A stretch of 59,318 nucleotides of DNA from Colwellia ponticola (GTDB lineage: Bacteria; Pseudomonadota; Gammaproteobacteria; Enterobacterales; Alteromonadaceae). The stretch covers positions 1 through 59,318 of the forward strand of contig NZ_SZVP01000018.1 of the NCBI RefSeq assembly GCF_005885605.1, read 5' to 3'. A model generated the notes under the pieces. It saw only the letters and a program-made list of their open reading frames with translations, did not search any database and had not been told where the DNA came from. Of this stretch, positions 34,002 to 43,650 are shown one piece after another (position 1 is the stretch's first letter; the number at the start of each line of letters is the position of its first letter). A program made the translations under genes and the position numbers.

Positions 34002-37000
34002 TTATGCCTTTGACTCTATACTTTTTATTGATGATGAACGCCATAAATAAAATAATACAGGTAACACAAGTAACGTCAAAATAACCGCACTTAACATACC
34101 GCCAACCATTGGTGCCGCAATGCGGCTCATCACTTCTGAGCCTGTACCTGTACCGTATAAAATAGGTAGCAAACCCACAATGATAGCGGCGGCTGTCATC
34201 ATAACGGGGCGAACGCGCATACCAGCACCATGTAGAACTGCCTGTAAAACATCTTCTTTTGTCGTGGCAATATTTTTTAAGTGGTGCTCACTGAGCATTT
34301 TTTGGTAAGCTTGATTTAAGTAAACCAGCATAATAACGCCTATCTCTACAGCAACCCCCGCTAACGCGATAAAACCAACACCAACCGCCACAGAGAAGTT
34401 ATACCCTTCTAAATACATTAACCATATACTACCAACCATTGCTAACGGTAAAGTACCCATAATCATCGCGACTTCAATTACATTTCGAAAGTTAAGATAA
34501 AGTAAAATAACGATAATAAATAAGGTTAATGGAATTACGTAAGTCAGCTTAGCTTTAGCTCGTTGCATATATTCATATTGTCCAGCCCAAGATATTGAGT
34601 AACCAGCAGGTAGCACTAATTTATCAGTTACCACTTGCTGGGCAGCTTCAACATAAGTCCCGACATCAACGCCTTCAATATCAACAAAAGCCCAGCCATT
34701 TAAACGTGCATTTTCAGATTTAATACCTGGTGGGCCATCTTCTACAACAATATTAGCAACATCTCCTAATGAAATTCGTTGTCCATTAGGGGTAACTATT
34801 GGTAGTAAAGATAACTGTTCAGGTGAGTCACGATAATCTTGAGGATAGCGCAGACTCACTGGGTAACGCTCTAAACCTTCAACCGTTTGAGTAACATTCA
34901 TCCCACCAATAGCAGTAGCGACCACTTGCTGTATTTCAGCAATATTTAACCCATAACGAGCGGCTTTGGCTCGCTGAATATCAACCTTTATATATCGACC
35001 TCCAGCAACACGTTCTGAATAAACCGATGCGGTGCCAGGTACATCGGCTAAAAGGACCTCTATTTGCTTACCTATGTCTTGGATAACATCTAGTTTAGGT
35101 CCCGCAATTTTTATTCCTACTGGTGTTTTAATTCCTGTTGCTAACATATCAATACGTGTCTTAATTGGCATAACCCAAGCGTTAGTAACACCTGGTAGTT
35201 TCACTAAGGCATCTAGTTCTTTTTTCAAACTTTCTGTAGTTACCCCTTCTCGCCACTGGTCGTGCGGTTTAAGTTGGATGAACGTTTCAATCATAGTAAG
35301 CGGCGCAGGGTCTGTCGCGGTTTCAGCTCGACCTACTTTACCAAACACGGTTTTTACTTCTGGAACCGTTTTGATCAGTTTGTCTGTTTGCTGTAAAAGT
35401 TGACGTGCTTGACCAATAGAAATACCCGGATAGGTAGTAGGCATATACATCAAATCACCTTCATCAAGCGGAGGAATGAACTCACTACCAATTTTATCCA
35501 GAGGATATATCCCAATAGCAAGCACAGCTAATGCCGCTACTAAGGTCATTTTTGGAAAACGTAAAACCGTTTTTAAAGCTGGTACGTAGATAAAGGTCAA
35601 GAATCTATTTACCGGGTTTTTATGCTCAGGTAATACTTTACCTCGAATAAAGTAGCCCATCAGTACAGGTACTAAGGTAATTGCCAATGCAGCAGAAGCA
35701 GCCATGGCATAGGTTTTGGTAAATGCTAGCGGCGCAAACATTTTTCCTTCTTGCGCTTCTAGCGTAAATACAGGAATAAAACTAACCGTAATAATTAATA
35801 AACTAAAGAATAATGCCGGCCCAACTTCCGAAGCCGACTCAGTAACAATTTGCCAACGATTTTCATTGGTTAGAGGTGTTTTTTCCATATGCTTATGCAT
35901 GTTTTCAATCATGACGATAGCACCATCAATCATCGCGCCAATGGCTATTGCAATACCGCCTAATGACATGATATTAGCGTTAAGCCCTTGCATATGCATA
36001 ATAATAAAAGCGGTCAAAATGCCTACCGGTAAACTGACAATCGCCACTAAAGAAGAACGGACATGAAAGAGGAAGATAATACAAACTAACGCGACCACAC
36101 CAAACTCTTCTAAAAGCTTATACGCCAAGTTATCAACTGCTCTTTCTATCAATGCAGAACGATCATAAACAGGTACTATTTCAACGCCTTCTGGCAGTCC
36201 TTTTTTAAGCTGTTCAAGTTTTTCTTTTACATTTTTTATGACTTCTTGAGCGTTTTCACCAAAACGCATCACAACGATGCCGCCAACGGTTTCACCTTCA
36301 CCGTTAAGCTCAGCAATACCACGACGCATTTGTGGCCCAGTACCAATATCGGCAACATCCTTTAGTAGTAATGGTGTGCCATTCTGGTTAACCCCTAATG
36401 GAATATTTTCTAAGTCCTCTACACTTTTGATGTATCCAGTAGCCCTCACCATGTATTCAGCTTCGGCCATTTCAACCACTGAGGCACCTATTTCCTGATT
36501 ACCCTGTTTAATAGCGGTTTGAATAAGTGAAAGTGGAATACCAAAGGCTCGTAACTTATCAGGATCAACCCTCACTTGATATTGCTTAACCATACCGCCA
36601 AGCGCAGAAACTTCTGATACGCCGGGTACTGTTTGTAACTCAAACTTTAAGAACCAATCTTGTAAACTACGTAATTGGCTTAAATCATGTTGACCTGTTT
36701 TATCGGTAAGGGCGTACAAATATATCCAACCAACGCCTGTTGCATCGGGACCCAATTGAGGTCTAGCATCGCTAGGTAAATTAGGAGCAACTTGACTTAA
36801 ATACTCAAGTACCCTTGAACGTGCCCAATAAAGGTCAGTATCTTCATCAAAAATGACATAAACATAAGAGTCGCCAAAAAATGAATAACCTCGCACCGTA
36901 ACAGCACCTGGTACAGACAGCATTGCAGTGGTCATTGGATAAGTCACCTGATCTTCAACCACTTGTGGTGCTTGACCTGGATAGCTGGTTTTTATTATCA

Positions 37001-37142
37001 CTTGCACATCGGAGAGATCAGGCAAGGCATCAATAGGTGTTTTACTGACTGAATAAAGCCCAGCAGCGACAAGTAAAAATGTTGCCAGTAAGACAAAAAA
37101 CCGATTGGTGACAGACCAACGAATGATAGACGTTATCATCAT
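34002..37142 (-). CDS. cusA: Cu(I)/Ag(I) RND efflux pump CusA
   Basis: Heavy-metal RND pump, 1046 residues, that drives metal across the outer membrane with CusB and CusC. The helix-4 motif AIGAMIDGAIVMIEN (about 399-413) is of the Cu/Ag (HME4) kind. The periplasmic porter holds the Met-rich path (ATGIKTPVGIKI with PIKTRIDM, about 670) and DEGDLMYMPTT. About 12 helices in two halves. Its first codon overlaps the cusB stop, so the two are translationally coupled. The start MMITSIIRW... matches the family. Confidence 0.93.
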   Translation of the reverse strand: MMITSIIRWSVTNRFFVLLATFLLVAAGLYSVSKTPIDALPDLSDVQVIIKTSYPGQAPQVVEDQVTYPMTTAMLSVPGAVTVRGYSFFGDSYVYVIFDEDTDLYWARSRVLEYLSQVAPNLPSDARPQLGPDATGVGWIYLYALTDKTGQHDLSQLRSLQDWFLKFELQTVPGVSEVSALGGMVKQYQVRVDPDKLRAFGIPLSLIQTAIKQGNQEIGASVVEMAEAEYMVRATGYIKSVEDLENIPLGVNQNGTPLLLKDVADIGTGPQMRRGIAELNGEGETVGGIVVMRFGENAQEVIKNVKEKLEQLKKGLPEGVEIVPVYDRSALIERAVDNLAYKLLEEFGVVALVCIIFLFHVRSSLVAIVSLPVGILTAFIIMHMQGLNANIMSLGGIAIAIGAMIDGAIVMIENMHKHMEKTPLTNENRWQIVTESASEVGPALFFSLLIITVSFIPVFTLEAQEGKMFAPLAFTKTYAMAASAALAITLVPVLMGYFIRGKVLPEHKNPVNRFLTFIYVPALKTVLRFPKMTLVAALAVLAIGIYPLDKIGSEFIPPLDEGDLMYMPTTYPGISIGQARQLLQQTDKLIKTVPEVKTVFGKVGRAETATDPAPLTMIETFIQLKPHDQWREGVTTESLKKELDALVKLPGVTNAWVMPIKTRIDMLATGIKTPVGIKIAGPKLDVIQDIGKQIEVLLADVPGTASVYSERVAGGRYIKVDIQRAKAARYGLNIAEIQQVVATAIGGMNVTQTVEGLERYPVSLRYPQDYRDSPEQLSLLPIVTPNGQRISLGDVANIVVEDGPPGIKSENARLNGWAFVDIEGVDVGTYVEAAQQVVTDKLVLPAGYSISWAGQYEYMQRAKAKLTYVIPLTLFIIVILLYLNFRNVIEVAMIMGTLPLAMVGSIWLMYLEGYNFSVAVGVGFIALAGVAVEIGVIMLVYLNQAYQKMLSEHHLKNIATTKEDVLQAVLHGAGMRVRPVMMTAAAIIVGLLPILYGTGTGSEVMSRIAAPMVGGMLSAVILTLLVLPVLFYLWRSSSIKSIESKA

Positions 37143-38710
37143 TATTCTCCTTCATCGCTAGCAGCATTTTTCATTGCTGAATCAGGTGAAGTCATTGCCA
37201 TCGCACTGACAATAATAAAATTATTATCTCGAATTTCAAAAGTGAACATCACATAAGCATCATTATAAAATAAAGTCATATCAACATTATTATCAACAAT
37301 AAAATCAACTCTATCAGCTGCACGTCCCCATTCTATAATGGCTTCACGATCAATGGTGACCATTCTATGATCCACCATTGCCGAAACAACTGTCCCGTTC
37401 ACTGTGGCCGAGGAAATTGTGTCAGAAGAAACGCTTGTATTATTACTCATATCCATTGACTCTTCTTCTTGAGCAACCCCATGATTCATACGCTTAAAAT
37501 CAGATGATTTACTTGATTCAGAATCAAGTAAAAATTGTGCCGAACTGACAACTTTCTCCCCAGTGCTAAGCCCTTTAAGTATTTCGACACTTTCACTGTC
37601 ATAACGACCCACAGCAACCTCAACAGATTTGAAGCTACCTTCACCAAGAGCAAGCACAACCCTGTCTTGATTGCCTGTTCTGATCAGTGCTTCTTTTGGA
37701 ATAAGTAGCGCTTGTTCATCCCCCGTTGTATGAATAGCAATTTGTGCAAACATATTAGGCTTAAAATCACCGTCTTCATTATTGAAGCGCAAACGTACTT
37801 TCACCGTACGTGTTTTAGCATCAAGTGTTGGATAGATATAATCCACTTTACCTTGCCAAGTTTTACCGGGTAAATAATCAAGTGTCATCGTGACTTGTGT
37901 ATCTGTTTTTACTTGGTTTGCTTGCCTTTCAAAAACCTCAGCTTCAACCCACACTTCTGATAAGTCTCCAATTGACATCAACGTAGAGCCAGGTTTAACG
38001 AAAAAACCTTCACGTATGTTAAGGTTTTCAACAACACCATTCTGTGGTGAATAGAATGTTATTCTCTGTTCAACTTTTCTCGTTTTTTTAAGTGTTACAA
38101 TGGCAGATTTAGGTAACTGTAGAGCTGACAATCTATTTTCCGCGGCAGTGATTAATCGACTATTATTTCGATCTAATGCCAACAACAACTCTTCTTGCGC
38201 ATTGACTAACTCAGGAGAATAGATATCGTATAAAGGTTGGTTCTTTTTAACTGGATCTCCAACAGCCTTAACATATAGCTTCTCAATCCACCCTTGAACT
38301 CGCGGGTGAATATGAATAAGCTTATCTTCATTGTAAGTAACATAACCCACTGTGTTTATTTCGGTATGTAATGGCTTGTAACTTGCTATAGTTGTACGTA
38401 CTCCTAAGTTATTGACAACATCGGGTGAGATGCGGATTGTACCTGGTCCTTCATCAGGCCCTTTGCCACCATCATCATAAACAGGCACTAAATCCATCCC
38501 CATCGGCGATTTACCCGGCTTGTCTCTCTTATAGTTTGCATCCATTGGCGCTACCCAATAAAGTGGTTTTTTCTCATCAGATGCAATACTATTTACTTGA
38601 TCACTACCGGAGGGAGCGATTAAATTAGTTGCACCAAAAGTGATAATACCGCCGATAATCATGGCTATTACTATTGGTTTAATCTGCTTTCCTAGGGGGT
38701 TTTTGCTCAT
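37142..38710 (-). CDS. cusB: RND periplasmic adaptor CusB with a fused C-terminal domain
   Basis: 522 residues. Membrane helix (PIVIAMIIGGIITFGATNLI), a heavy-metal-binding segment (YWVAPMDANYKRDKPGKSPMGMDLVPVYDDG), a lipoyl/hairpin and barrel region typical of membrane-fusion proteins (IHPRVQGWIEKLYVKAVGDPVKKNQPLYDIYSPEL in parts), then a Met/His-containing linker. Residues from about 445 resemble CusF (GTVVSAMVDHRMVTIDREAI, DMTLFYNDAYVMFTF), but the CusF ligands (His and two Met around W) are not conserved. Joins the pump to the outer-membrane channel. Confidence 0.9.
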   Translation of the reverse strand: MSKNPLGKQIKPIVIAMIIGGIITFGATNLIAPSGSDQVNSIASDEKKPLYWVAPMDANYKRDKPGKSPMGMDLVPVYDDGGKGPDEGPGTIRISPDVVNNLGVRTTIASYKPLHTEINTVGYVTYNEDKLIHIHPRVQGWIEKLYVKAVGDPVKKNQPLYDIYSPELVNAQEELLLALDRNNSRLITAAENRLSALQLPKSAIVTLKKTRKVEQRITFYSPQNGVVENLNIREGFFVKPGSTLMSIGDLSEVWVEAEVFERQANQVKTDTQVTMTLDYLPGKTWQGKVDYIYPTLDAKTRTVKVRLRFNNEDGDFKPNMFAQIAIHTTGDEQALLIPKEALIRTGNQDRVVLALGEGSFKSVEVAVGRYDSESVEILKGLSTGEKVVSSAQFLLDSESSKSSDFKRMNHGVAQEEESMDMSNNTSVSSDTISSATVNGTVVSAMVDHRMVTIDREAIIEWGRAADRVDFIVDNNVDMTLFYNDAYVMFTFEIRDNNFIIVSAMAMTSPDSAMKNAASDEGE

Positions 38711-38712
38711 TA

Positions 38713-40182
38713 TTATTCTCCCAAAATAGCAGTATGTTGCTTGCTATTTTCTAAATATTGTTGGTTATGTGAGACTGCAGAATTAAGACTGCCGATAAAA
38801 AGGTAATTAAGTTCTAGCAATATTTTCTGCTCTTCTACGTTTAAAGTCAGATCATCTATTTCGGCATTTAATACCGCAATTCGAGAACGTACTACTTCAG
38901 AAAAATCGCCATCATCATTGGTATAAGCGGTTAAAGAGGCTTCAGCTTGATCATGTATTTGTGGTAACAACCTTGATTTGTACAAATTTTGTCTGTCTTT
39001 TAAACGAAGCAACCTTCCTTTTGCGCTAGAGTAAGAGCCTAACAATTGTCTAAGTAATAATAATTTTTCTGTTTTAATCGCTTCTGTTTCATATACCGCT
39101 GATTGAACCTCTTTATCTTGTCTATTTGCCGTAAAAAGTGGTAAATCGAACGTGACACCAATAGAGAGTAAATCCGCTCGACTTCTGCCCATAGGATCAT
39201 CCCCACGATAGCCATAACTTGCGTTTATACCCCACTCAGGTTTGTACTTTTGCTCCGCCAGCCTGATCCCTGTTTTAATCGCATTTACTTTTTTTTCTAC
39301 AGCGATAACAGAGGGGTGATTTGCAAAGTATTCAATTAATGCTCCTGGCTGAAGCCAATTTTCTTTGGAGACTAAATCACGATTAAGTAAGTCTATTTCA
39401 GGTAGTTCTTGGCTAAGCACTATATTGTGTAAAGAAAAGTCAGTAACTAATGACGCTTCAACTACAGAGCTACTTCCCTTAGAAAATTGGCCTGTAGAAA
39501 ATTTTGTTAACCATTGGGAAAGCATTCCTTCAAAACGATTTCTCTGCTGTTCCAATTGATCTAACCGATCTTCTAAACGTGTCAACTCTAGTTGTGCTCG
39601 AACAATATCTTGTTGACGTGTTTTACCTAAAGCTGATGAATAGCTTGCTTCAGCTACATCCGCTAACTGCTCAAACAGAGACCTATTACTTTCAATTAAT
39701 GCAATACTTTGCTGTACTCTATAGGCATCCAACCACAGACTTCCTACAGTAACAGCTACTTGTGATTCCCTATCTCTTCTTTGATAAGGGTACGCTTCAC
39801 TTTGAATTTTGAGCTGTTGGCTTTTAATACTTAAGGTATCTCCGCGAGGAAACATTTGTGAAATACCTATCTTAGCCTGTGTCATCCCTTCCTGAGCAAA
39901 ATCAAAACCATTCGTCGGTAAACTTGCAATACCAATAGACATTTTCGGATCTGGTAATGTATTTACCGCAGAACTCATTGATTCAATCGCTCTTTGTTTA
40001 TTAACATTACCCGTTAACCAAGGATCATTTTTTTGAGCTGTCTTGACCGCCTCTGCAAAAGATAAAGCAGTGTTGGCATTTATCGCTGGAGGCTGAGAAG
40101 CACCAACAGAAAAAATAGTAAAAGCTAGAATTCCTGCGCCGAATTTCATGCGAAATTTGCTATTATTATTTAGCTTATTCAT
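38713..40182 (-). CDS. cusC: Outer-membrane efflux channel CusC
   Basis: 489 residues of the TolC family: signal peptide, then two OEP repeats rich in long amphipathic helices (LSFAEAVKTAQKNDPWL, YRVQQSIALIESNRSLFEQLADVAE) with coiled-coil heptads. No lipobox is obvious at the signal peptide. It starts the cusCBA transcript: it ends 2 bp before cusB and overlaps the DUF411 gene stop by 1 bp. Completes the tripartite Cu/Ag pump. Confidence 0.9.
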   Translation of the reverse strand: MNKLNNNSKFRMKFGAGILAFTIFSVGASQPPAINANTALSFAEAVKTAQKNDPWLTGNVNKQRAIESMSSAVNTLPDPKMSIGIASLPTNGFDFAQEGMTQAKIGISQMFPRGDTLSIKSQQLKIQSEAYPYQRRDRESQVAVTVGSLWLDAYRVQQSIALIESNRSLFEQLADVAEASYSSALGKTRQQDIVRAQLELTRLEDRLDQLEQQRNRFEGMLSQWLTKFSTGQFSKGSSSVVEASLVTDFSLHNIVLSQELPEIDLLNRDLVSKENWLQPGALIEYFANHPSVIAVEKKVNAIKTGIRLAEQKYKPEWGINASYGYRGDDPMGRSRADLLSIGVTFDLPLFTANRQDKEVQSAVYETEAIKTEKLLLLRQLLGSYSSAKGRLLRLKDRQNLYKSRLLPQIHDQAEASLTAYTNDDGDFSEVVRSRIAVLNAEIDDLTLNVEEQKILLELNYLFIGSLNSAVSHNQQYLENSKQHTAILGE

Positions 40183-40706
40183 TAGAACTGTTCCTCATAA
40201 GAATCAACATTGGCATAGATTTCATACGTGCCATCTGACTTTAAAAGTAGAACTTTGTATGGTTGAAACTTGTCACCAACTTCCATCCCCGGCGTACCTA
40301 CTGGCATAGCTGGTACGGACAAACCGATAACATCTTCAGCGTGTTTCTCTTTCATAAATTTTTGGATAAATTTTGCCGGCACATGACCTTCAAAAGCATA
40401 ACCATCTTTTGATATTGCGGTATGGCATGAGCGATATCTAGGCGCTATGCCCTTTTTATCTTTAATAGCAGCAAAACTTTGATAACTATGTATTTTTGAT
40501 TCAAACCCATTATCATTGATGTGGCTGATCCACTTTTTACAACAACCACAGGTAGGACTTTTATAGACATCGAGGACAATAGATTGCAATGTAGTATTTT
40601 TTGATTGAGTAGCATTAGAAATTGCTTCGTCGTCAGAGCAACTAGCAAGTGTGAGTACTAAAACAACAGTAAATAGAACTTTTAAAGTAAGTTTATTTGA
40701 AAACAT
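40182..40706 (-). CDS. DUF411 metal-binding lipoprotein
   Basis: 174 residues. Lipoprotein signal (VLFTVVLVLTLASCSDDE, lipobox LASC), then a DUF411 domain starting VYKSPTCGCCKKW (CGCC, about 50-53), with RYRSCHTA and the C-terminal PAMPVGTPGMEVGDKFQPY. DUF411 proteins are common in copper and silver gene clusters and are believed to bind copper through CxCC and Met residues. It is cotranscribed with cusCBA (1-bp overlap). Confidence 0.88.
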   Translation of the reverse strand: MFSNKLTLKVLFTVVLVLTLASCSDDEAISNATQSKNTTLQSIVLDVYKSPTCGCCKKWISHINDNGFESKIHSYQSFAAIKDKKGIAPRYRSCHTAISKDGYAFEGHVPAKFIQKFMKEKHAEDVIGLSVPAMPVGTPGMEVGDKFQPYKVLLLKSDGTYEIYANVDSYEEQF

Positions 40707-40858
40707 AACCCCCCCAATAGGGATATCAATTAATTTTATAATTAATTAGGTCATTTTTGATGAGGTTAGAAAGTATTTTTTAAAAACGAGATCAAAAAAG
40801 CCTAATACAGAAAATAGTTATATAAATGAACCAAATTTTGGACACATTTATTCTGTAT

Positions 40859-41272
40859 TTAGCTTAGTATTGGAGGTCGGTATAAAGAGGTAGGTTGTTG
40901 GCTTAAGGCCAAACTAGAACAGGAAAGTATTTTAGATGATAAATCTGCGATGGGTTCGCTACCAACGGCGTCCTTCATGAACACAGCAATATTTGAGCAA
41001 CCACCAGTAAAGCAGCTATTACATGTTTTAGAACAACAATCTTCCATTGATTTTTCTGAGCTATATGAATCAGCAAAAACCTCAGGAGCCATATTATGAT
41101 TGTGGTGAGCCATCATTGACATATTTTGTGATTGCTCTTGACCATTCATTTCCATCATACTCATCATATGATAAGGCATAATAGTAGACGCCACTGTCTG
41201 ACCAATGAAGGCCACACATATTAGCAATACTATTAATGCTTTAGAGAATGCTTTAGACAAGTTAAAAGCCAC
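40859..41272 (-). CDS. Small exported Met/His/Cys-rich protein
   Basis: 137 residues starting at GTG. Signal-peptide-like N-terminus (FSKALIVLLICVAFIGQTVAS), then a Met/His run (MMSMMEMNGQEQ, NMSMMAHHNHNM), a Cys cluster (DCCSKTCNSCFTGGCS) and the tail SLYRPPILS. Shares layout and tail with the protein at 28679-29104. Likely a periplasmic copper- or silver-binding protein, possibly CopL-like. Gap of 152 bp to the DUF411 gene. Confidence 0.7.
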   Translation of the reverse strand: MAFNLSKAFSKALIVLLICVAFIGQTVASTIMPYHMMSMMEMNGQEQSQNMSMMAHHNHNMAPEVFADSYSSEKSMEDCCSKTCNSCFTGGCSNIAVFMKDAVGSEPIADLSSKILSCSSLALSQQPTSLYRPPILS

Positions 41273-41454
41273 GAGTAACCTACAAAATATTATACTTACT
41301 TCAAATAATTACATAATTAATTTTTTTATTCAATAAATAAAAATTATAATTGAAATACGACAAAGCCATTTATACAAAAAATATTAGGCCACGCCTATAA
41401 CGTCAATTAAACAATCCTCAATGTAAGATGATTACCGTGCAATGATAATACTCA

Positions 41455-41868
41455 TTAGCTTGGATGTTTCTCAAGTTTAAACGAGGTATGTGTTATCTTT
41501 TCATCATATTGGTTATGAAATGACACTTTAATTAAAGCATCTTTCGGCAGTTCTTCTGGCAGATCAACTGTGAAATAATTACCGCCTCGACGCATTACTC
41601 GACGACCCAGAGTTGCAGTAGTCGTCATAATGACTTCACCCTCAAAATTGAATACTGAAATATCAATATATCCTTTTCGAGCTGCGAAACTTTTTGATGG
41701 TTTCATATGACCACTAACCTTAACAACGCCATTTTTATTAAATGCCGTCACATCAGAAATTTGCCACCTATAACTATTTTGATTTACAATTTTAATATCA
41801 ATTGGAATCCCTGCGCAGCCAGATATTACAATGGAAGCTCCTATTATAAAGGGTAAAAAACATTTCAT
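41455..41868 (-). CDS. Lipoprotein of unknown function
   Basis: 137 residues. Lipobox VISGCAG (Cys about 18). The mature part is predicted to be beta-strand-rich (WQISDVTAFNKNGVVKVSGHM, GYIDISVFNFEGEVIMTTTAT, LIKVSFHNQYDEKITHTSF), like an immunoglobulin-type fold. No metal ligands stand out. It is last in the czc transcript, after the frameshifted DUF6488 gene. No family recognised. Confidence 0.65.
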   Translation of the reverse strand: MKCFLPFIIGASIVISGCAGIPIDIKIVNQNSYRWQISDVTAFNKNGVVKVSGHMKPSKSFAARKGYIDISVFNFEGEVIMTTTATLGRRVMRRGGNYFTVDLPEELPKDALIKVSFHNQYDEKITHTSFKLEKHPS

Positions 41869-41943
41869 GATTATATTCTCGCTATAATAACGAATTGGTC
41901 CGATAGATAGGTATATGGGAGCATACCGTTCCCCCTATTTAGC

Positions 41944-42277
41944 TTAGAATTTAGCTTCCGAATTGACCTTGAGTACTTCACCTGACATAGACATTAACAA
42001 ATAAATTGTTTCTGCACTGGTCTTATTAGTTGCGCTGATAACATAACGATTAGCTTCGACTGCAAATAATTTGTAATCATCAACGGTTAGCTCTTTCCAA
42101 TTTGCATTTAACTTTCCCCACAGTAAAACCTAAATCTTTAAAAGTTAACTGTTGAGTCGCTTTCATTGCAATTTGAATAGCGGCCTTAGGACTGATTTTA
42201 CCATGTTCGCCATGTGCAAGTGCTGAGCTAGTGCTAAACATTAGTGTAATAAATAAGCTTACGATTAATTTTTTCAT
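41944..42277 (-). pseudogene. DUF6488-family protein, frameshifted
   Basis: The first part encodes a signal peptide (MKKLIVSLFITLMFSTSSALA) and HGEHGKISPKAAIQIA...QQLTFKDLGFTVGK. The frame then continues as VKCKLERANR and stops. Removing one base from the GGGG run at 42116-42119 gives VGKLNANWKELTVDDYKLFAV, then EANRYVISATNKTSAETIYL to a stop at 41944-41946, a continuous DUF6488-like protein of about 110 residues. The gene length (334) is one more than a multiple of 3. Either a real inactivation or a homopolymer sequencing error. Confidence 0.8.
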
Positions 42278-42348
42278 TATAAACTCCAAGTATTATATAA
42301 ATTTAATTTCAAATGTACTTTTACTTTATTCACTGATTTTTATGGCAA

Positions 42349-42900
42349 TTATTTAAGGCCATGCTTGGTGTATTCACCTTTTACAATAAGTTGAACAGTG
42401 ACTGGGGAGTCAGAGGTGTTTTTCCAATACCAACCATGAGAACCAGCAAATGGTGCCGTAAAACTGCCTTTCATTTCACCTAATGTTGCTATGGCATAAC
42501 TTTCAAAATAGCCCGTAGTGTCGCCTTCGGGTTCACCATGTAAATCAAAATACAATGCTGAACTGTCCGTTATCCATTCGTATTCAAGCTTTTGGTATTG
42601 CGCCATGACAAATTTGTATTCAACTCCGCGTCCAGCAGGCACAATTATTTCAATTGTTTCTACTGTACTTTTTGAATTTTTTGATGTTTCCTGCAAAACA
42701 GGCGTTTCTGCTTTTACGTCATGAAAAACGGTTAGGCCAAGTTTATTTCCAATGCCTGATGGATCGATGTTGTATTCAGCAGGTAATATAATGGTGAACA
42801 ACGTTACGGCTGCGAAGACTAAACTAAATAGCGTATATTTGATCAGCGCTGTATTCGTTAACGTAATAGCTTGTGGTGATGTTTCTTTTTCTTGTTGCAT
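42349..42900 (-). CDS. Transmembrane anchor protein of the efflux operon
   Basis: 183 residues: one N-terminal helix (YTLFSLVFAAVTLFTIILPAEY) and a periplasmic domain ending GSHGWYWKNTSDSPVTVQLIVKGEYT, which matches the transmembrane anchor proteins found next to HupE/UreJ and Czc genes. A coiled, charged linker lies between (QETSKNSKSTVETIEI). No CxxC or His cluster. It sits 52 bp downstream of the HupE-like gene in the same operon and may stabilise the pump or permease. Function inferred from context. Confidence 0.75.
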   Translation of the reverse strand: MQQEKETSPQAITLTNTALIKYTLFSLVFAAVTLFTIILPAEYNIDPSGIGNKLGLTVFHDVKAETPVLQETSKNSKSTVETIEIIVPAGRGVEYKFVMAQYQKLEYEWITDSSALYFDLHGEPEGDTTGYFESYAIATLGEMKGSFTAPFAGSHGWYWKNTSDSPVTVQLIVKGEYTKHGLK

Positions 42901-42951
42901 AGTTTTAGCTCTTAAAGTTTTAGCTTTTAAAATAAAAAGGGAGTTAATAAA

Positions 42952-43650
42952 TTAATTAATGAAATAGCCCGTTAGTTGAAAGCCAACTAACATAAATCCG
43001 GCACTCATCAATAAACAATTTGTATTGGTCGCAAAGCGATTAAAGCTGCTGTGTTTACGCCAAAAATTAATGACTAAAAGAATAAAGGCCAAGGCAGTAA
43101 ACTGTCCTAATTCAACCCCTATATTAAAAGCGATTAGATTGGCGATTAATCCATCATCTGGTAGTTGAAATTCTTGTAACTTGGTTGCTAAACCAAAGCC
43201 ATGAAACAGTCCAAATATCAATACAGCCAGTTTAGCATTGGGTGATTTTCCAAAGAGTCGTTTAAAACCACCTAAATTATCAAAGCCCTTATAAACCACC
43301 GATAGTCCAATAATGGCATCAATTAAATAAGCATTAACTTGTATGTCACTGATCACGCCAAACAATAAGGTTAAGCTGTGTCCTAAGGTAAACATGCTGA
43401 CATACAATAAAACATCACGACTTCTATATAAAAAGAACAGCACACCCACTAAGAACAATAAATGATCGTACCCCGTCACCATATGCTTAGCACCGATATA
43501 CAAAAATGGGATGATTTGTACGCCAATATTTTGTAGTAAAAATGCTCGTGTGCTTTCATCGACACCATGAGCAAAGGCTTCAATCGGTAACCATATGGCA
43601 AGTAAAGCGATAACACTCAACAAGCCATAACGTTGCAAGATATTAGACAT
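42952..43650 (-). CDS. HupE/UreJ-family membrane protein
   Basis: 232 residues, about seven helices after a signal-like N-terminus (VIALLAIWLPIEAFAHG). HupE/UreJ_2 landmarks are present: HMVTGYDHLLFLVGVLFF (His and Asp of the metal site), TLGHSLTL and FGLFHGFGLA. HupE/UreJ proteins transport nickel or cobalt. It overlaps the czcA stop by 8 bp and precedes the anchor protein, so it is part of the czc operon. Whether it imports, exports or senses metal here is not known. Confidence 0.82.
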   Translation of the reverse strand: MSNILQRYGLLSVIALLAIWLPIEAFAHGVDESTRAFLLQNIGVQIIPFLYIGAKHMVTGYDHLLFLVGVLFFLYRSRDVLLYVSMFTLGHSLTLLFGVISDIQVNAYLIDAIIGLSVVYKGFDNLGGFKRLFGKSPNAKLAVLIFGLFHGFGLATKLQEFQLPDDGLIANLIAFNIGVELGQFTALAFILLVINFWRKHSSFNRFATNTNCLLMSAGFMLVGFQLTGYFIN

